Of a stretch of DNA of 64,000 bases, positions 16,108 to 24,655 are shown one piece after another. Origin of the DNA: an uncultured Clostridia bacterium (GTDB taxonomy: Bacteria > Bacillota > Clostridia > Peptostreptococcales > Anaerovoracaceae); assembly GCA_945928865.1 (NCBI GenBank), contig CAMENZ010000002.1:62001-126000 (forward strand). Direction: 5' to 3'. A program made the translations under genes and the position numbers. Within the stretch, counting starts at the first letter, position 1; each line of letters begins with the position of its first letter. The notes below the pieces were generated by a model. That model ran no database searches. It saw nothing but the letters and a program-made list of their open reading frames with translations, and was not told the origin of the DNA.

Positions 16108-17046
16108 TTAAGATTTAACAGGTCTAAGAATTTTAGCATAATTGCTAATGGTTATTAATTCCTTACCCTCTTCATCAAAAAATCTATTATTAGATACAAC
16201 CGTTTGATCTCCTACGGTGATTAAAACATTTACAGGTATAAAGACGTCCGTTCCCAATTTATTTAAGGTGTAAACACCTTTATGACCATCTTTTTTCACT
16301 ATGCTGTCAGATTCTAAAATAATACCATCTTTACTATTCTTTATTATATTACATTTTCCTATTCTAAGGCTATCAAATTTTTCATAATATCTATTGCAAG
16401 CTAAAATCACTTGTCTGTTCTTCCCCTTTTCTTCTAGGGAGCGAACAACCATTTTAACTCTCTCTTTATCATTAAACTCTACTAAAAGTTTTTGATTCAG
16501 CTCCACATCTGAAAGGTCTTCTTTACTCAGCCAACAAATCAAATACCATTCCTTATTGTCAACAATTTTGAAAATTGGATTACCTTTCTGAGCGGATTTT
16601 GAGGCACAACTCCTTAAAACACCCTTCTTTTCTTCTTCCTTATCAGAGTCTTTAAGAACTAATGCTGACGGTTTGATTTCATTTAGCTTATCTATAGGAA
16701 AATCCCCTTCCATTCCATCATAACAATAGCTTACAATTCCTCTTTCCTGAGAATTATATGCCATACCGCCAACCTGAACAATTCTGCTGCCTGAACGCTT
16801 TAAGCTGCCTTCATCAGAAAATCTGGTAACATTTCCTTCATTATCTGAAACATACAATCTTTCTTCTCTAACTACTAAATAATCTGTTTCTACAGTAGTC
16901 TCTAAGGTGCCATATTCAGCAATATATGTGTCTGTAAATATAGTCGAAACCTTAGGCATCATATATATAATTATGTACAAAATTAAGATTATACCCAAAT
17001 AACCTAAAACCCACATTTTAACCTTGTTATTTTTTTTCGTCTTCAT
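16108..17046 (-). CDS. HlyD-like membrane-anchored protein of unknown role
   Basis: 312 residues from the ATG at 17046. A basic N terminus precedes one membrane helix (about 12-31, VLGYLGIILILYIIIYMM). The rest is extracellular and beta-rich, with segments reminiscent of HlyD-family adaptor proteins (a lipoyl-like part with GNPIFKIVDNKEWYLICWLS). No Shine-Dalgarno precedes the ATG; instead a promoter ends 6 nt upstream (17053-17081), so the mRNA may be leaderless. I recall similar proteins beside yggS-sepF in other clostridia. A role at the septum is inference from neighbours only. Confidence 0.7.
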   Translation of the reverse strand: MKTKKNNKVKMWVLGYLGIILILYIIIYMMPKVSTIFTDTYIAEYGTLETTVETDYLVVREERLYVSDNEGNVTRFSDEGSLKRSGSRIVQVGGMAYNSQERGIVSYCYDGMEGDFPIDKLNEIKPSALVLKDSDKEEEKKGVLRSCASKSAQKGNPIFKIVDNKEWYLICWLSKEDLSDVELNQKLLVEFNDKERVKMVVRSLEEKGKNRQVILACNRYYEKFDSLRIGKCNIIKNSKDGIILESDSIVKKDGHKGVYTLNKLGTDVFIPVNVLITVGDQTVVSNNRFFDEEGKELITISNYAKILRPVKS

Positions 17047-17052
17047 AGTTTT

Positions 17053-17081
17053 AATATACCACAAAGTATAGTTTTTTACAA
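17053..17081 (-). promoter_or_regulatory. Promoter producing a probably leaderless mRNA
   Basis: TTGTAA (17081-17076) and TATATT (17058-17053) are 17 nt apart. The -35 overlaps the trmD stop codon. The ATG of the HlyD-like gene begins 7 nt after the -10 element, where transcription should start. Confidence 0.6.
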
Positions 17082-17840
17082 TTCCATAAGGATTTTTTCT
17101 ATGTTATTTTTTTCTTTTTTAGTAAGATCTTCTGTTCCTGTTTTATTTATCTTCCACTTATCTAATAAATCTCTTCTAAATTTAGCCGTTCTTCTAATAG
17201 AATTTTCCAATCTCCACAGTTTAATAGCTTTATGATTGCCGCCTTTTAATACCTCCGGCACCTTAAGACCTTTAAAATCAAAAGGCTTTGTATATTGGTC
17301 ATATTCTAAAAGTCCTGAATATATAGACTCTTCCGTAGCCGACTCCATAGTGCCTAAAACATCAGGTATAAATCGGGACATACTGTCTACCAACACCATA
17401 GCAGGCAACTCTCCGCCTGTAAGCACATAATCTCCTATAGATACTTCTTCCATATCCCAGTATTCTAATACCCTCTGATCAACCCCTTCATAATGGCCAC
17501 ACAGTATGGTAATTTCTTCTTCTACCGCTAAATCTCTAAGGATATTTTCATTTATAACCTTGCCTCTAGGCGACATATATAAAATCTTTTTGTTTTTAGA
17601 TTTTCCTTCTAAGCCGTAAATTTTTTCTAAAGCACTGAAAATAGGCTGACAAAACATAACCATGCCAGCCCCTCCACCATAAGGTGTATCATCAACCTTT
17701 TTAGCCTTATCTAAGGTGAAATCTCTTATATTCAAAATATTTATATCTAATATACCCTTTTCTCTAGCTCTACCTAAAATGCTGTCGGTAAAAACTCCAT
17801 TAAACATTTCGGGAAAAAGGGTCAAAATATTTATTTTCAT
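17076..17840 (-). CDS. trmD: tRNA (guanine37-N1)-methyltransferase
   Basis: 254 residues; methylates G37 next to the anticodon to prevent frameshifting. SPOUT-family knot motifs are clear: LTLFPEMF at the N terminus, PYGGGAGMVM, ILCGHYEGVDQRV and IGDYVLTGGELPAM. Last gene of the ylxM-ffh-rpsP-khpA-rimM-trmD transcription unit; unlike many bacteria, rplS does not follow. AAGGA precedes the ATG by 6 nt. Confidence 0.97.
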   Translation of the reverse strand: MKINILTLFPEMFNGVFTDSILGRAREKGILDINILNIRDFTLDKAKKVDDTPYGGGAGMVMFCQPIFSALEKIYGLEGKSKNKKILYMSPRGKVINENILRDLAVEEEITILCGHYEGVDQRVLEYWDMEEVSIGDYVLTGGELPAMVLVDSMSRFIPDVLGTMESATEESIYSGLLEYDQYTKPFDFKGLKVPEVLKGGNHKAIKLWRLENSIRRTAKFRRDLLDKWKINKTGTEDLTKKEKNNIEKILMEL

Positions 17841-17873
17841 ATTTATTCCTTAATCAAAATCCACTTATAAAGA

Positions 17874-18395
17874 CTAAGCTTCTATACCCTCATCTATAAA
17901 TCCTGCAATTAACTTAATCTTAATAAGCCTGTCCTCTTTAGAAATTTCTTTTACAAATTCCCCTACAGCCGGAAGTAAAAATTCCTTGCCTGATAGAGTT
18001 TTAATCTGGTATATATCTTGAGCAGATCCTTGAGTTACACCTGTAAGTACACCGATTTCCTTTGAATCCTCAAAATCTACAACCTTCATACCTATTAAAT
18101 CTCTAATATAAAAGGTATCTGAAGGAAGCTCCCTTAAATCTTCTTCTAAAATATACACTTCTCTATCTCTAAGAGCCTCTGCACCATTTCTATCATCTAC
18201 ATTTTTCAGTTTAAGAACTATCATATTCTTCTGATTTCTGACAGATTCAATTTCGTACTGTGTAAAATCCGTCTTATGTTTAATATATATTTTTTCTAAA
18301 TCTTCAAATCTATCTTCATAAGAATAGTTATAAACTTTAACCTGTCCTTTTAGCCCAACTGAATTAACAATTTTTCCTATTAAAATTTTTTCCAT
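17874..18395 (-). CDS. rimM: Ribosome maturation factor RimM
   Basis: 173 residues. The N-terminal beta-barrel (ILIGKIVNSVGLKGQVKVYN) and the PRC-barrel (YIRDLIGMKVVDFE, GVLTGVTQGSAQDIYQIK, LLPAVGEFVKEI) are both recognisable. RimM binds ribosomal protein S19 and helps assemble the 30S head. It lies between khpA and trmD, separated from khpA by a 70-nt gap holding a perfect 9-bp hairpin. Confidence 0.95.
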   Translation of the reverse strand: MEKILIGKIVNSVGLKGQVKVYNYSYEDRFEDLEKIYIKHKTDFTQYEIESVRNQKNMIVLKLKNVDDRNGAEALRDREVYILEEDLRELPSDTFYIRDLIGMKVVDFEDSKEIGVLTGVTQGSAQDIYQIKTLSGKEFLLPAVGEFVKEISKEDRLIKIKLIAGFIDEGIEA

Positions 18396-18415
18396 TTTTT
18401 CTCACTATACACTTA

Positions 18416-18440
18416 AGGCACATGCTAATCACATGTGCCT
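18416..18440 (-). other. Intra-operon hairpin between khpA and rimM
   Basis: AGGCACATG (18416-18424) and CATGTGCCT (18432-18440) pair perfectly over 9 bp with a 7-nt loop. No T-run follows on the minus strand, so it is more likely an mRNA processing or stability element than a terminator. Confidence 0.6.
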
Positions 18441-18465
18441 AATTATAATATGCATAAAATTGTTC

Positions 18466-18699
18466 TTATTCCTTAACAATTTCTACCGTCACTTTTTTAT
18501 TTTCTTTTATGGCCGCAGCCTTGATAACAGTGCGTAAAGCTTTAGCAATTCTTCCTTGCTTTCCAATAACCTTACCCATATCTTCACTGTCTACTTTTAA
18601 TTGAATGACTGTTCCTTGACGACCTTCACATTCGGTAGTTATTACTCCCTGTGGGTTGTCTACAAGTGACTTGGCAATTACTTCAACCAATTTAGTCAT
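18466..18699 (-). CDS. khpA: KH-domain RNA-binding protein KhpA
   Basis: 77 residues, a single KH domain with the GxxG-type loop in VIGKQGRIAKALRTVIKAAA (about 40-59). KhpA, usually with its partner KhpB/Jag, binds many transcripts and affects cell division and elongation in Gram-positives; here that role is inferred. The gene sits between rpsP and rimM, its standard place. Confidence 0.95.
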   Translation of the reverse strand: MTKLVEVIAKSLVDNPQGVITTECEGRQGTVIQLKVDSEDMGKVIGKQGRIAKALRTVIKAAAIKENKKVTVEIVKE

Positions 18700-18720
18700 T
18701 AGTTTTCACCGTTTCCTTAA

Positions 18721-18963
18721 TTATTCAATGATTCCTGATTTTTTAAATAAAGCTCTAACAGTTTCTGTTGGCTGTGCTCCATTGGATAACCATTTGTTAG
18801 CCTTTTCAGCGTCAATCTTAATTGTCTTAGGTTCTGTCATTGGGTTGTAGTAACCTATTTCTTCAATAAATCTACCATCTCTTGGTGTTCTTGAATCTGC
18901 AACAATAACTCTGTAAAAAGGTGCCTTATGTGCTCCCATTCTTCTTAATCTGATTTTTACCAT
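18721..18963 (-). CDS. rpsP: 30S ribosomal protein S16
   Basis: 80 residues. [24 protein letters not shown] at the N terminus, then [12 protein letters not shown], are the S16 signatures. It binds 16S rRNA early in 30S assembly. AAGGAGG lies 8 nt before the ATG. It directly follows ffh. Confidence 0.97.
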   Translation of the reverse strand: MVKIRLRRMGAHKAPFYRVIVADSRTPRDGRFIEEIGYYNPMTEPKTIKIDAEKANKWLSNGAQPTETVRALFKKSGIIE

Positions 18964-18977
18964 TTTTAAAATCCTCC

Positions 18978-20318
18978 TTAAAATAATCCTCTTAAATTTT
19001 TATTTTTCTTCATAAAGCTTGGATTGCTGAACTGCTTCATAAGTTTCTTAGAATCCTCATACTTTTTGATTAAACTATTTACTTTAGAAACCGGCTGTCC
19101 CGCTCCGGAGGCAATTCTCTTTCTACGGCTGGCATTTAACAAATTAGGATCTCTTCTCTCTGCCAAAGTCATAGAGCAGATTATTGCCTCCATTTGCTTA
19201 AATTCCTTTTCACCCTTTTCTATATCTTCTTCACTTACCTTGTTCTTACCTAAGCCCGGTATCATCTCTAAGATTTTACCTAAGCCACCCATAGCTTGAA
19301 CCTGACCCATTTGCTCTAAAAAGTCTTCTAAGGTAAATTCATTCTTTCTAAGCTTTTTTTCAAGCTTAGCCGCTTTTTCATCATCATAGGCCTCTTGAGC
19401 TTTTTCTATAAGAGATAACATATCTCCCATACCTAAAATCCTTGATGCCATCCTCTCCGGATGGAAAGGTTCCAAAGCATCCAGCTTTTCACCCATACCT
19501 ATGAACTTTACAGGTTTTCCTGTAACTTTCTTCGCAGATAATGCTGCACCACCACGGGAATCACCATCTAACTTAGTCATGATAATTCCATCTATACCTA
19601 GCTTTTCATTAAAGCCTTCCGCTGCATTTACCGCATCTTGACCTGTTAAAGCATCCACTACCAGCAAAATCTCATGGGGCTTTACAGCTTTCTTAACCCT
19701 AACCAGTTCTTCCATCAGATTTTCATCAATCTGAAGTCTTCCGGCAGTATCCACAATCAGTACATCTAAGCCTTTTCTTTCAGCTTCCTTCTTTGCGGCT
19801 AAAGCTATATCCTCAGCTATATTGCTGTTTCGATCAGTATAAACCGGTACATCTACAGATTTTCCGACCACTTCTAATTGATCTATAGCAGCAGGTCTAT
19901 ATATGTCACAGGCAGCCAACATAGGTTTTTTACCATTTTTCTTAAGATAGCTTGCCAGCTTACCACAGGTAGTAGTTTTACCTGTACCTTGAAGACCAAC
20001 CATAAGCAAAACAGTAAACCCGCTTGGGCTATATGTAAGCTTGGAATTAGTTCCACCCATCAGTTCAACCAGCTCATCATTTACAAGCTTAATAACCTGT
20101 TGACCCGGTGTAAGACTCTCCAGCACATTAGTACCCATGGCTTTTTCTTTTACATCTTTAACAAAATCTTTAACTACCTTAAAGTTTACATCCGCCTCTA
20201 AAAGAGCCAGCTTAACCTCACGCATAGCCAAATCAATGTCTGCCTCCGTTAAAACACCTTTGCCCTTAAGTTTTTGAAAGGTGGCTTGGAGTTTTTCCGA
20301 TAAATTCTCAAACGCCAT
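18978..20318 (-). CDS. ffh: Signal recognition particle GTPase Ffh
   Basis: 446 residues from the ATG at 20318 (GAGG 7 nt upstream). N domain about 1-85; G domain with [10 protein letters not shown] (G1), DTAGRLQ (G3) and [11 protein letters not shown] (G4); methionine-rich M domain about 300-446 with [16 protein letters not shown], which binds 4.5S/6S RNA. Ffh delivers ribosomes making membrane proteins to FtsY. Two nt separate it from the ylxM stop. Confidence 0.97.
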   Translation of the reverse strand: MAFENLSEKLQATFQKLKGKGVLTEADIDLAMREVKLALLEADVNFKVVKDFVKDVKEKAMGTNVLESLTPGQQVIKLVNDELVELMGGTNSKLTYSPSGFTVLLMVGLQGTGKTTTCGKLASYLKKNGKKPMLAACDIYRPAAIDQLEVVGKSVDVPVYTDRNSNIAEDIALAAKKEAERKGLDVLIVDTAGRLQIDENLMEELVRVKKAVKPHEILLVVDALTGQDAVNAAEGFNEKLGIDGIIMTKLDGDSRGGAALSAKKVTGKPVKFIGMGEKLDALEPFHPERMASRILGMGDMLSLIEKAQEAYDDEKAAKLEKKLRKNEFTLEDFLEQMGQVQAMGGLGKILEMIPGLGKNKVSEEDIEKGEKEFKQMEAIICSMTLAERRDPNLLNASRRKRIASGAGQPVSKVNSLIKKYEDSKKLMKQFSNPSFMKKNKNLRGLF

Positions 20319-20320
20319 AC

Positions 20321-20692
20321 TCAATCCTCTATTTTATCTATTATAGCCTTAACTTTTCTAAGCTTTTCTTTATCTTTGCCCTCAAAATCTCCTTCTAAAA
20401 GACTTTCTATCAGTTCATCAATTTCAGAAATAGCTCCCCTTGATTTCATCATCTTATTTACTAATCCCAGCTTTTCTTCATAAGTCATAAGACTCATTTC
20501 TGCGGCCTTAAGTGTATTATGTACCGCCTGTCTGGAAATGCCGAATTCTCCTGCAATTTCCCCTAAGGAATAGTTTTCTTCATGATAAAGGCTCATAACT
20601 TCATTCTGCTTCGCAGTTAAAAGTCCACCATAGAAATCATAAAGCAGGCTAACCTTTTCGATATTTTCCACGCCCTTAACTTCTCTTGTCAA
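20321..20692 (-). CDS. ylxM: YlxM family helix-turn-helix protein
   Basis: 123 residues. The region LYDFYGGLLTAKQ, HEENYSLGEIAGEFGISRQAVHNTL is a sigma-70 region 4-like helix-turn-helix, followed by an acidic helical tail. YlxM proteins sit upstream of ffh in Firmicutes and are implicated in the SRP pathway. The start is probably the TTG at 20692 with AAAGG 10 nt upstream. A GTG at codon 8 has AAGG only 3 nt away and is less likely. Confidence 0.92.
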   Translation of the reverse strand: MTREVKGVENIEKVSLLYDFYGGLLTAKQNEVMSLYHEENYSLGEIAGEFGISRQAVHNTLKAAEMSLMTYEEKLGLVNKMMKSRGAISEIDELIESLLEGDFEGKDKEKLRKVKAIIDKIED

Positions 20693-20717
20693 TTTTTAAC
20701 TACCTTTCTACTAAACC

Positions 20718-20739
20718 TGTAAAGGTTTTTCCCTTTACA
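20718..20739 (-). other. Hairpin in the 5' leader of the ylxM-ffh operon
   Basis: TGTAAAGG (20718-20725) pairs perfectly with CCTTTACA (20732-20739) around a 6-nt loop, directly after the expected transcription start. It could protect the mRNA 5' end. Confidence 0.5.
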
Positions 20740-20750
20740 CTCACCAACTT

Positions 20751-20779
20751 AATATATCACAACTAAAAATAGCTGTCAA
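20751..20779 (-). promoter_or_regulatory. Strong promoter of the ylxM-ffh-rpsP-khpA-rimM-trmD operon
   Basis: Perfect TTGACA (20779-20774), 17-nt spacer, TATATT (20756-20751). The -35 is embedded in the 3' arm of the sppA terminator. Confidence 0.8.
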
Positions 20780-20801
20780 CACTTTTTTGTTAACAGCTAT
20801 T
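20768..20801 (-). terminator. Intrinsic terminator of sppA
   Basis: A 14-bp stem (20768-20781 with 20788-20801, one wobble) with a 6-nt loop, 30 nt after the sppA stop. The minus-strand RNA continues UUUUUAG. Confidence 0.8.
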
Positions 20802-20832
20802 CTTTTTATTATATTTTATTTTCTATAATAAG

Positions 20833-21951
20833 CTATTTTTGAATATTAGACATATAACTTACTTCAAACTTCCCATTCATGCCTACGATTTTCTCAATTT
20901 CGCCCACACTGTTCCCTAAAAGCATACTGTTAGCATTAATGCCTAAAGAAGATAACAGATTAGTTTTATCGGATGAAACAAAATCTTCAATATAACAATT
21001 CTTTCCTAAATTATAGTTATCTCTCATATCAGCTACAGCATCTTCAAAAGTTCCTATATTATCTATGAGATTAAGTTTCTTCGCCTGTTTTGCAGTATAA
21101 ATTCTGCCATCAGCTAAAGCTTTAACCTTTGCCAAAGGTATATTTCTGCCCTTTGCAACTATATCTGTAAACTGTTCATAAGCTTCATCTACCAAAGACT
21201 GAAAAATTTCTTTCTGCTCTTTGCTAAGAGGTTCCGTCATAGAACCCATTGCCTTATTAGGGCCGGAAGTAATAGCTTGCGTCTTAACACCTAACTTATC
21301 TAAAAGTCCGCTTACATCATATAAAGTACCGATAGTTACACCTATTGAACCTGTCCAACAATTTCTGTTAGCATAGATTTTGTCACATGGAGCTGATATA
21401 TAGTATCCACCGGAAGCTGCCATAGATTGCATGGAAGAATAAACCGGTCTACCTGTCCTTTCCTTATATTCCAAAATCTTAAAATAAAGCTCATCTGATG
21501 CATAAACACTACCACCGGGAGTATCCACATATAAGATTATCCCTTTATTTTTATTATCGTCTATCATATCATCTATAGAATTTAATAAGTATCTATGATT
21601 ATATAAAGAAGTTTCCCCTGCCTCACTTATAGTAGTTTCGATATGCAGTACACCTACATAGTTATGGTTAAAATTGCCTGCAACTACATCTGTTCCATTT
21701 TCTCCAATTAAACTTCCTAAACTTCCATTTAAGGCTTTAGTGCAGCTTCTTCCTATAAATACTAGGAAAACTAATACTAAAGCAATGACTATAATAGCCT
21801 TAGCCCAACCGGGAAACTTTTTCTTAGGTTTTTCCATAATAGGTCTGCCTCCATATACATAGGCTCCCCTTCCATTTTCCCCGTAGAGATTACCCTGATT
21901 CATAGCCGGTTCTTCTCTAAAATTCTCTCTCTGTTCGTTAAAATTATCCAA
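20833..21951 (-). CDS. sppA: Signal peptide peptidase SppA (S49 family)
   Basis: 372 residues from a TTG at 21951 with GGAGG 8 nt upstream. A 45-residue Gly/Asn-rich cytoplasmic head precedes one membrane helix (about 47-66). The protease domain has YVDTPGGSVYASDEL, the nucleophile Ser180 in SMAASGGYY, GSIGVTIG, and the general-base Lys233 in SGPNKAMGS. The spacing of 53 matches Gram-positive short-form SppA. It degrades leftover signal peptides in the membrane. It has its own promoter and terminator. Confidence 0.94.
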   Translation of the reverse strand: MDNFNEQRENFREEPAMNQGNLYGENGRGAYVYGGRPIMEKPKKKFPGWAKAIIVIALVLVFLVFIGRSCTKALNGSLGSLIGENGTDVVAGNFNHNYVGVLHIETTISEAGETSLYNHRYLLNSIDDMIDDNKNKGIILYVDTPGGSVYASDELYFKILEYKERTGRPVYSSMQSMAASGGYYISAPCDKIYANRNCWTGSIGVTIGTLYDVSGLLDKLGVKTQAITSGPNKAMGSMTEPLSKEQKEIFQSLVDEAYEQFTDIVAKGRNIPLAKVKALADGRIYTAKQAKKLNLIDNIGTFEDAVADMRDNYNLGKNCYIEDFVSSDKTNLLSSLGINANSMLLGNSVGEIEKIVGMNGKFEVSYMSNIQK

Positions 21952-21981
21952 AATCTAAACCTCCATATTTTTAATAAACAA

Positions 21982-22010
21982 ATTATATATAATAAGAAGA
22001 CATTTTTCAA
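21982..22010 (-). promoter_or_regulatory. sppA promoter
   Basis: TTGAAA (22010-22005), 17-nt spacer, perfect TATAAT (21987-21982), 30 nt before the TTG start codon. Confidence 0.75.
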
Positions 22011-22161
22011 GTAAATTAAGCCTATTATTTAGTGTGAAGATTTTGCGAAGTTTTATGAATTTTAAACTTTTCGCCTTTTCAAATCATCTATTATAGTGTA
22101 AATTATATATTGTAATTTTATTTTAATTTACATAAATTTTATTGTACAGGAGGTATGAAAT

Positions 22162-22905
22162 TTGAGAGAGGACTTTAAAAACGGTCCTGCTATTGAAGTT
22201 CGTAATCTTAGGAAGGAATACATCATGGGGACTGAGAGAGTTGTTGCTCTTAAAAATGTAAACCTGACTATAAATCGTGGTGAAATATGCTGTATCTTCG
22301 GAACCTCAGGCTCCGGAAAAAGTACGCTTTTAAATCAGCTTGCCGCCTTAGAAAAACCTACACGGGGTGGGGTTAAAATAGGTGGTGTTTTGATTTCAGC
22401 CATGAACGAAAATCAATTAGCAACCTTTAGACAACGGCATTTAGGTTTCGTTTTCCAAGCCTACAACCTTCTTTCAGAGTTGACAGCTGTAGAAAATGTT
22501 GCCTTGCCTTTAGTATTTAGGGGAATGTCTAAAGAAAGCCGCGAATTAGAAGCTAAAAAAATGTTGATAAAGGTCGGATTAAAAGACAGATTTCACCATT
22601 TTCCGGGTCAAATGTCAGGTGGACAGCAACAAAGAGTTGGTATCGCCAGAGCCTTCATAGCTCGACCGGAAGTAGTATTTGCTGACGAGCCTACGGGTAA
22701 CTTAGATTCTAAAACTACCAAAGAAGTAATGGCAATGATAAAGGATTTTGCCAGAAAATTCAATCAAACTATCGTACTGGTCTCTCACGACCCTGAAATG
22801 ACGGAATATGCCGACAGGGTTATCACTCTCATAGATGGAGAAATAGTTAGCGATGTATGTAAAAACCATATTGATAAAACAGGAGATAATATAAAAAATG
22901 AGTAA
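22162..22905 (+). CDS. ABC transporter ATPase, LolD/MacB type (cassette 1)
   Basis: 247 residues. Walker A GTSGSGKST, Q-loop FVFQAYNLLSELT, signature MSGGQQQR, Walker B VVFADEPTG and switch His in LVSHDPEM are all intact. This belongs to the type VII exporter (MacB/LolCDE) class, which drives mechanical transfer rather than passing substrate through the membrane. The start is a TTG with AGGAGG 8 nt upstream; an ATG at 22155 is out of frame. The last 8 nt overlap the next gene. Confidence 0.95.
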   Translation: MREDFKNGPAIEVRNLRKEYIMGTERVVALKNVNLTINRGEICCIFGTSGSGKSTLLNQLAALEKPTRGGVKIGGVLISAMNENQLATFRQRHLGFVFQAYNLLSELTAVENVALPLVFRGMSKESRELEAKKMLIKVGLKDRFHHFPGQMSGGQQQRVGIARAFIARPEVVFADEPTGNLDSKTTKEVMAMIKDFARKFNQTIVLVSHDPEMTEYADRVITLIDGEIVSDVCKNHIDKTGDNIKNE

Positions 22906-24655
22906 GATATTCAAAAAAAGTTTAGCACTTTTAACTGCATTTATAATAGGATGCTATTCATTGCCTAATTACGCCTTTGCAGCATCAGGAGGAACCTCTG
23001 AGATTTTAATTACGGGATATGAAATTTCCAATAATCTTAACACTATAACTAAAAATATGGTAATTCCAAAGATTACTATTCATTTAAAAAAATCTGACGG
23101 CACTTCCCTTACAGATAAAGCTGAAGCATCCAGATTAGCAGATAATTTCAGCATCGGTTCTTCCGCTACCGTAAAGGTTAAAAACGGAGAAAAAATCGAA
23201 TTTGAAGGAATAAAATACTCCGGTAAGGGTAATACTTTAAAATTCTTAGTTAATGACAATGGAATAAATCAAAATCTTTCTATCAGTGTAAACGAATGTA
23301 AAGAATATGAAGAGCCTACCTATGAACCACCTAAAGTAGATCCCATTCCGGCTCCTATGGTGACTTTAAGCAGAAATGAAATCAATTCTCCTATTAAGGA
23401 AAATCAGGAAATGGTAATAACAGTGCGTGTTAAAAACATAGGTACTTCAACTATGACTTCACCAATAATTCAGTTTACACCGTCTGATTCACTTTTTCTT
23501 CCGGGAACCAGTTCCTCCATTCAACTTAACAATATTGCAGGAGGAAAAGAGGAAACTGCTCAAATTAGAATTAAAGCTTTTGAAAAAATCACTTCGCAAA
23601 ATCAATACCTAGATGCTGAAGTAAAATTCCGTTATAACAATGCCGTTCATTGGACTGATGGCAGCAGCTCCGGTAGAATCAGCATTCCGGCAAAGGTTAG
23701 CAAAGATAAAAAAGATGAAAATAATGACGAAACAGGTAGCCCTGTACCAAACATTATAATCAAAGATTATAGCTATGGCGGTGAATCCATACCTGCCGGT
23801 GAAAAGTTCCGTCTATCTATAAAATTAAAAAATACAAGTCACAAACTTCCTATAGAGAATATGGTAGCAACTGTAACTGCAGGACAAGATTTTGCTATAA
23901 ACGGATCTACAAATACCTTCTTTTTCAATAAAGTTAAAGCAGGCAAGAGTGTTTCTCTCGCACTTCCAATGAAAGCGACAAATACTGTACAAAGTGCACC
24001 TACACCTATATCCGTAAATGTAAAATACGAATATGTGGATCAGAAAAAGAGAACAGCAGTGTCAACTGATCTTCAGGTAAGCGTTCCTGTTTATCAAAAA
24101 GATAAATTTGAAATCAAACCGCCTACTCTGCCACCTACAGCTTTCTTAGGAGAGGAAAACAGTTTCCAATTCACCTACACAAACAAAGGTAAAGGTACAA
24201 TCTACAATGCTGAAGTAGAAGTTTCAGGTGATGTGTCTACACCTACTCCTATACAAAATTTAGGAAACCTAGAGGCCGGTAAAAACGGTACTGTTTCCTT
24301 CGCTTTTACACCTGAAAAGGCAGGTAAGTGTAAGTTCAAAATCACAGTTCGCTATGAAGATGACAATGGCGTACAGAAAGAGCGAGTATTTAACCCTACT
24401 CTCCAAGTCGAAGAAGCAATACCTGACGAACCTCTTCCAGACTTGCCACCTGATCTTGTAGAGGAAGAAAACAAATTAAATTGGCCTCTCATAATCGGTG
24501 GTACCTTAGCAGGACTTTTAGGTATTTTCATTTTCATAAAGAGAAGAAAAAAGAAAAAATTAGCCAAGAAGGAAGCTGAAATGTGGTCCAACTGGGATGA
24601 CAATAACGCTTCTGAAACAACTAAATCAGAAGAACAATCTACGGGGGCAAAATAA
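22898..24655 (+). CDS. Membrane-anchored extracellular beta-domain (CARDB-like) protein of ABC cassette 1
   Basis: 585 residues. Signal peptide (about 1-29, ending YAFA-AS), an N-terminal domain to ~140, then three repeats about 110 residues long that look like immunoglobulin-fold CARDB/NEW3 modules (MVITVRVKNIGTSTM, FRLSIKLKNTSHKLPIENM, NSFQFTYTNKGKGTIYNAEV). Pro-rich linkers separate the modules. A C-terminal helix (about 526-545) is followed by KRRKKKKLAKK and a 40-residue cytosolic tail. Its place between ATPase and permease, where MacA would be in Gram-negatives, suggests a substrate-capture or adaptor role; this is inference. Its stop shares one base with the next start codon (TAATG). 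Confidence 0.75.
   Translation: MSKIFKKSLALLTAFIIGCYSLPNYAFAASGGTSEILITGYEISNNLNTITKNMVIPKITIHLKKSDGTSLTDKAEASRLADNFSIGSSATVKVKNGEKIEFEGIKYSGKGNTLKFLVNDNGINQNLSISVNECKEYEEPTYEPPKVDPIPAPMVTLSRNEINSPIKENQEMVITVRVKNIGTSTMTSPIIQFTPSDSLFLPGTSSSIQLNNIAGGKEETAQIRIKAFEKITSQNQYLDAEVKFRYNNAVHWTDGSSSGRISIPAKVSKDKKDENNDETGSPVPNIIIKDYSYGGESIPAGEKFRLSIKLKNTSHKLPIENMVATVTAGQDFAINGSTNTFFFNKVKAGKSVSLALPMKATNTVQSAPTPISVNVKYEYVDQKKRTAVSTDLQVSVPVYQKDKFEIKPPTLPPTAFLGEENSFQFTYTNKGKGTIYNAEVEVSGDVSTPTPIQNLGNLEAGKNGTVSFAFTPEKAGKCKFKITVRYEDDNGVQKERVFNPTLQVEEAIPDEPLPDLPPDLVEEENKLNWPLIIGGTLAGLLGIFIFIKRRKKKKLAKKEAEMWSNWDDNNASETTKSEEQSTGAK

Noticed and set aside
22097-22135. Promoter TTGTAA-17-TAAATT before ABC cassette 1 and an inverted repeat TGTAAATT/AATTTACA
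   Set aside because: Both match only weakly in very A+T-rich DNA, so they were not listed as features.
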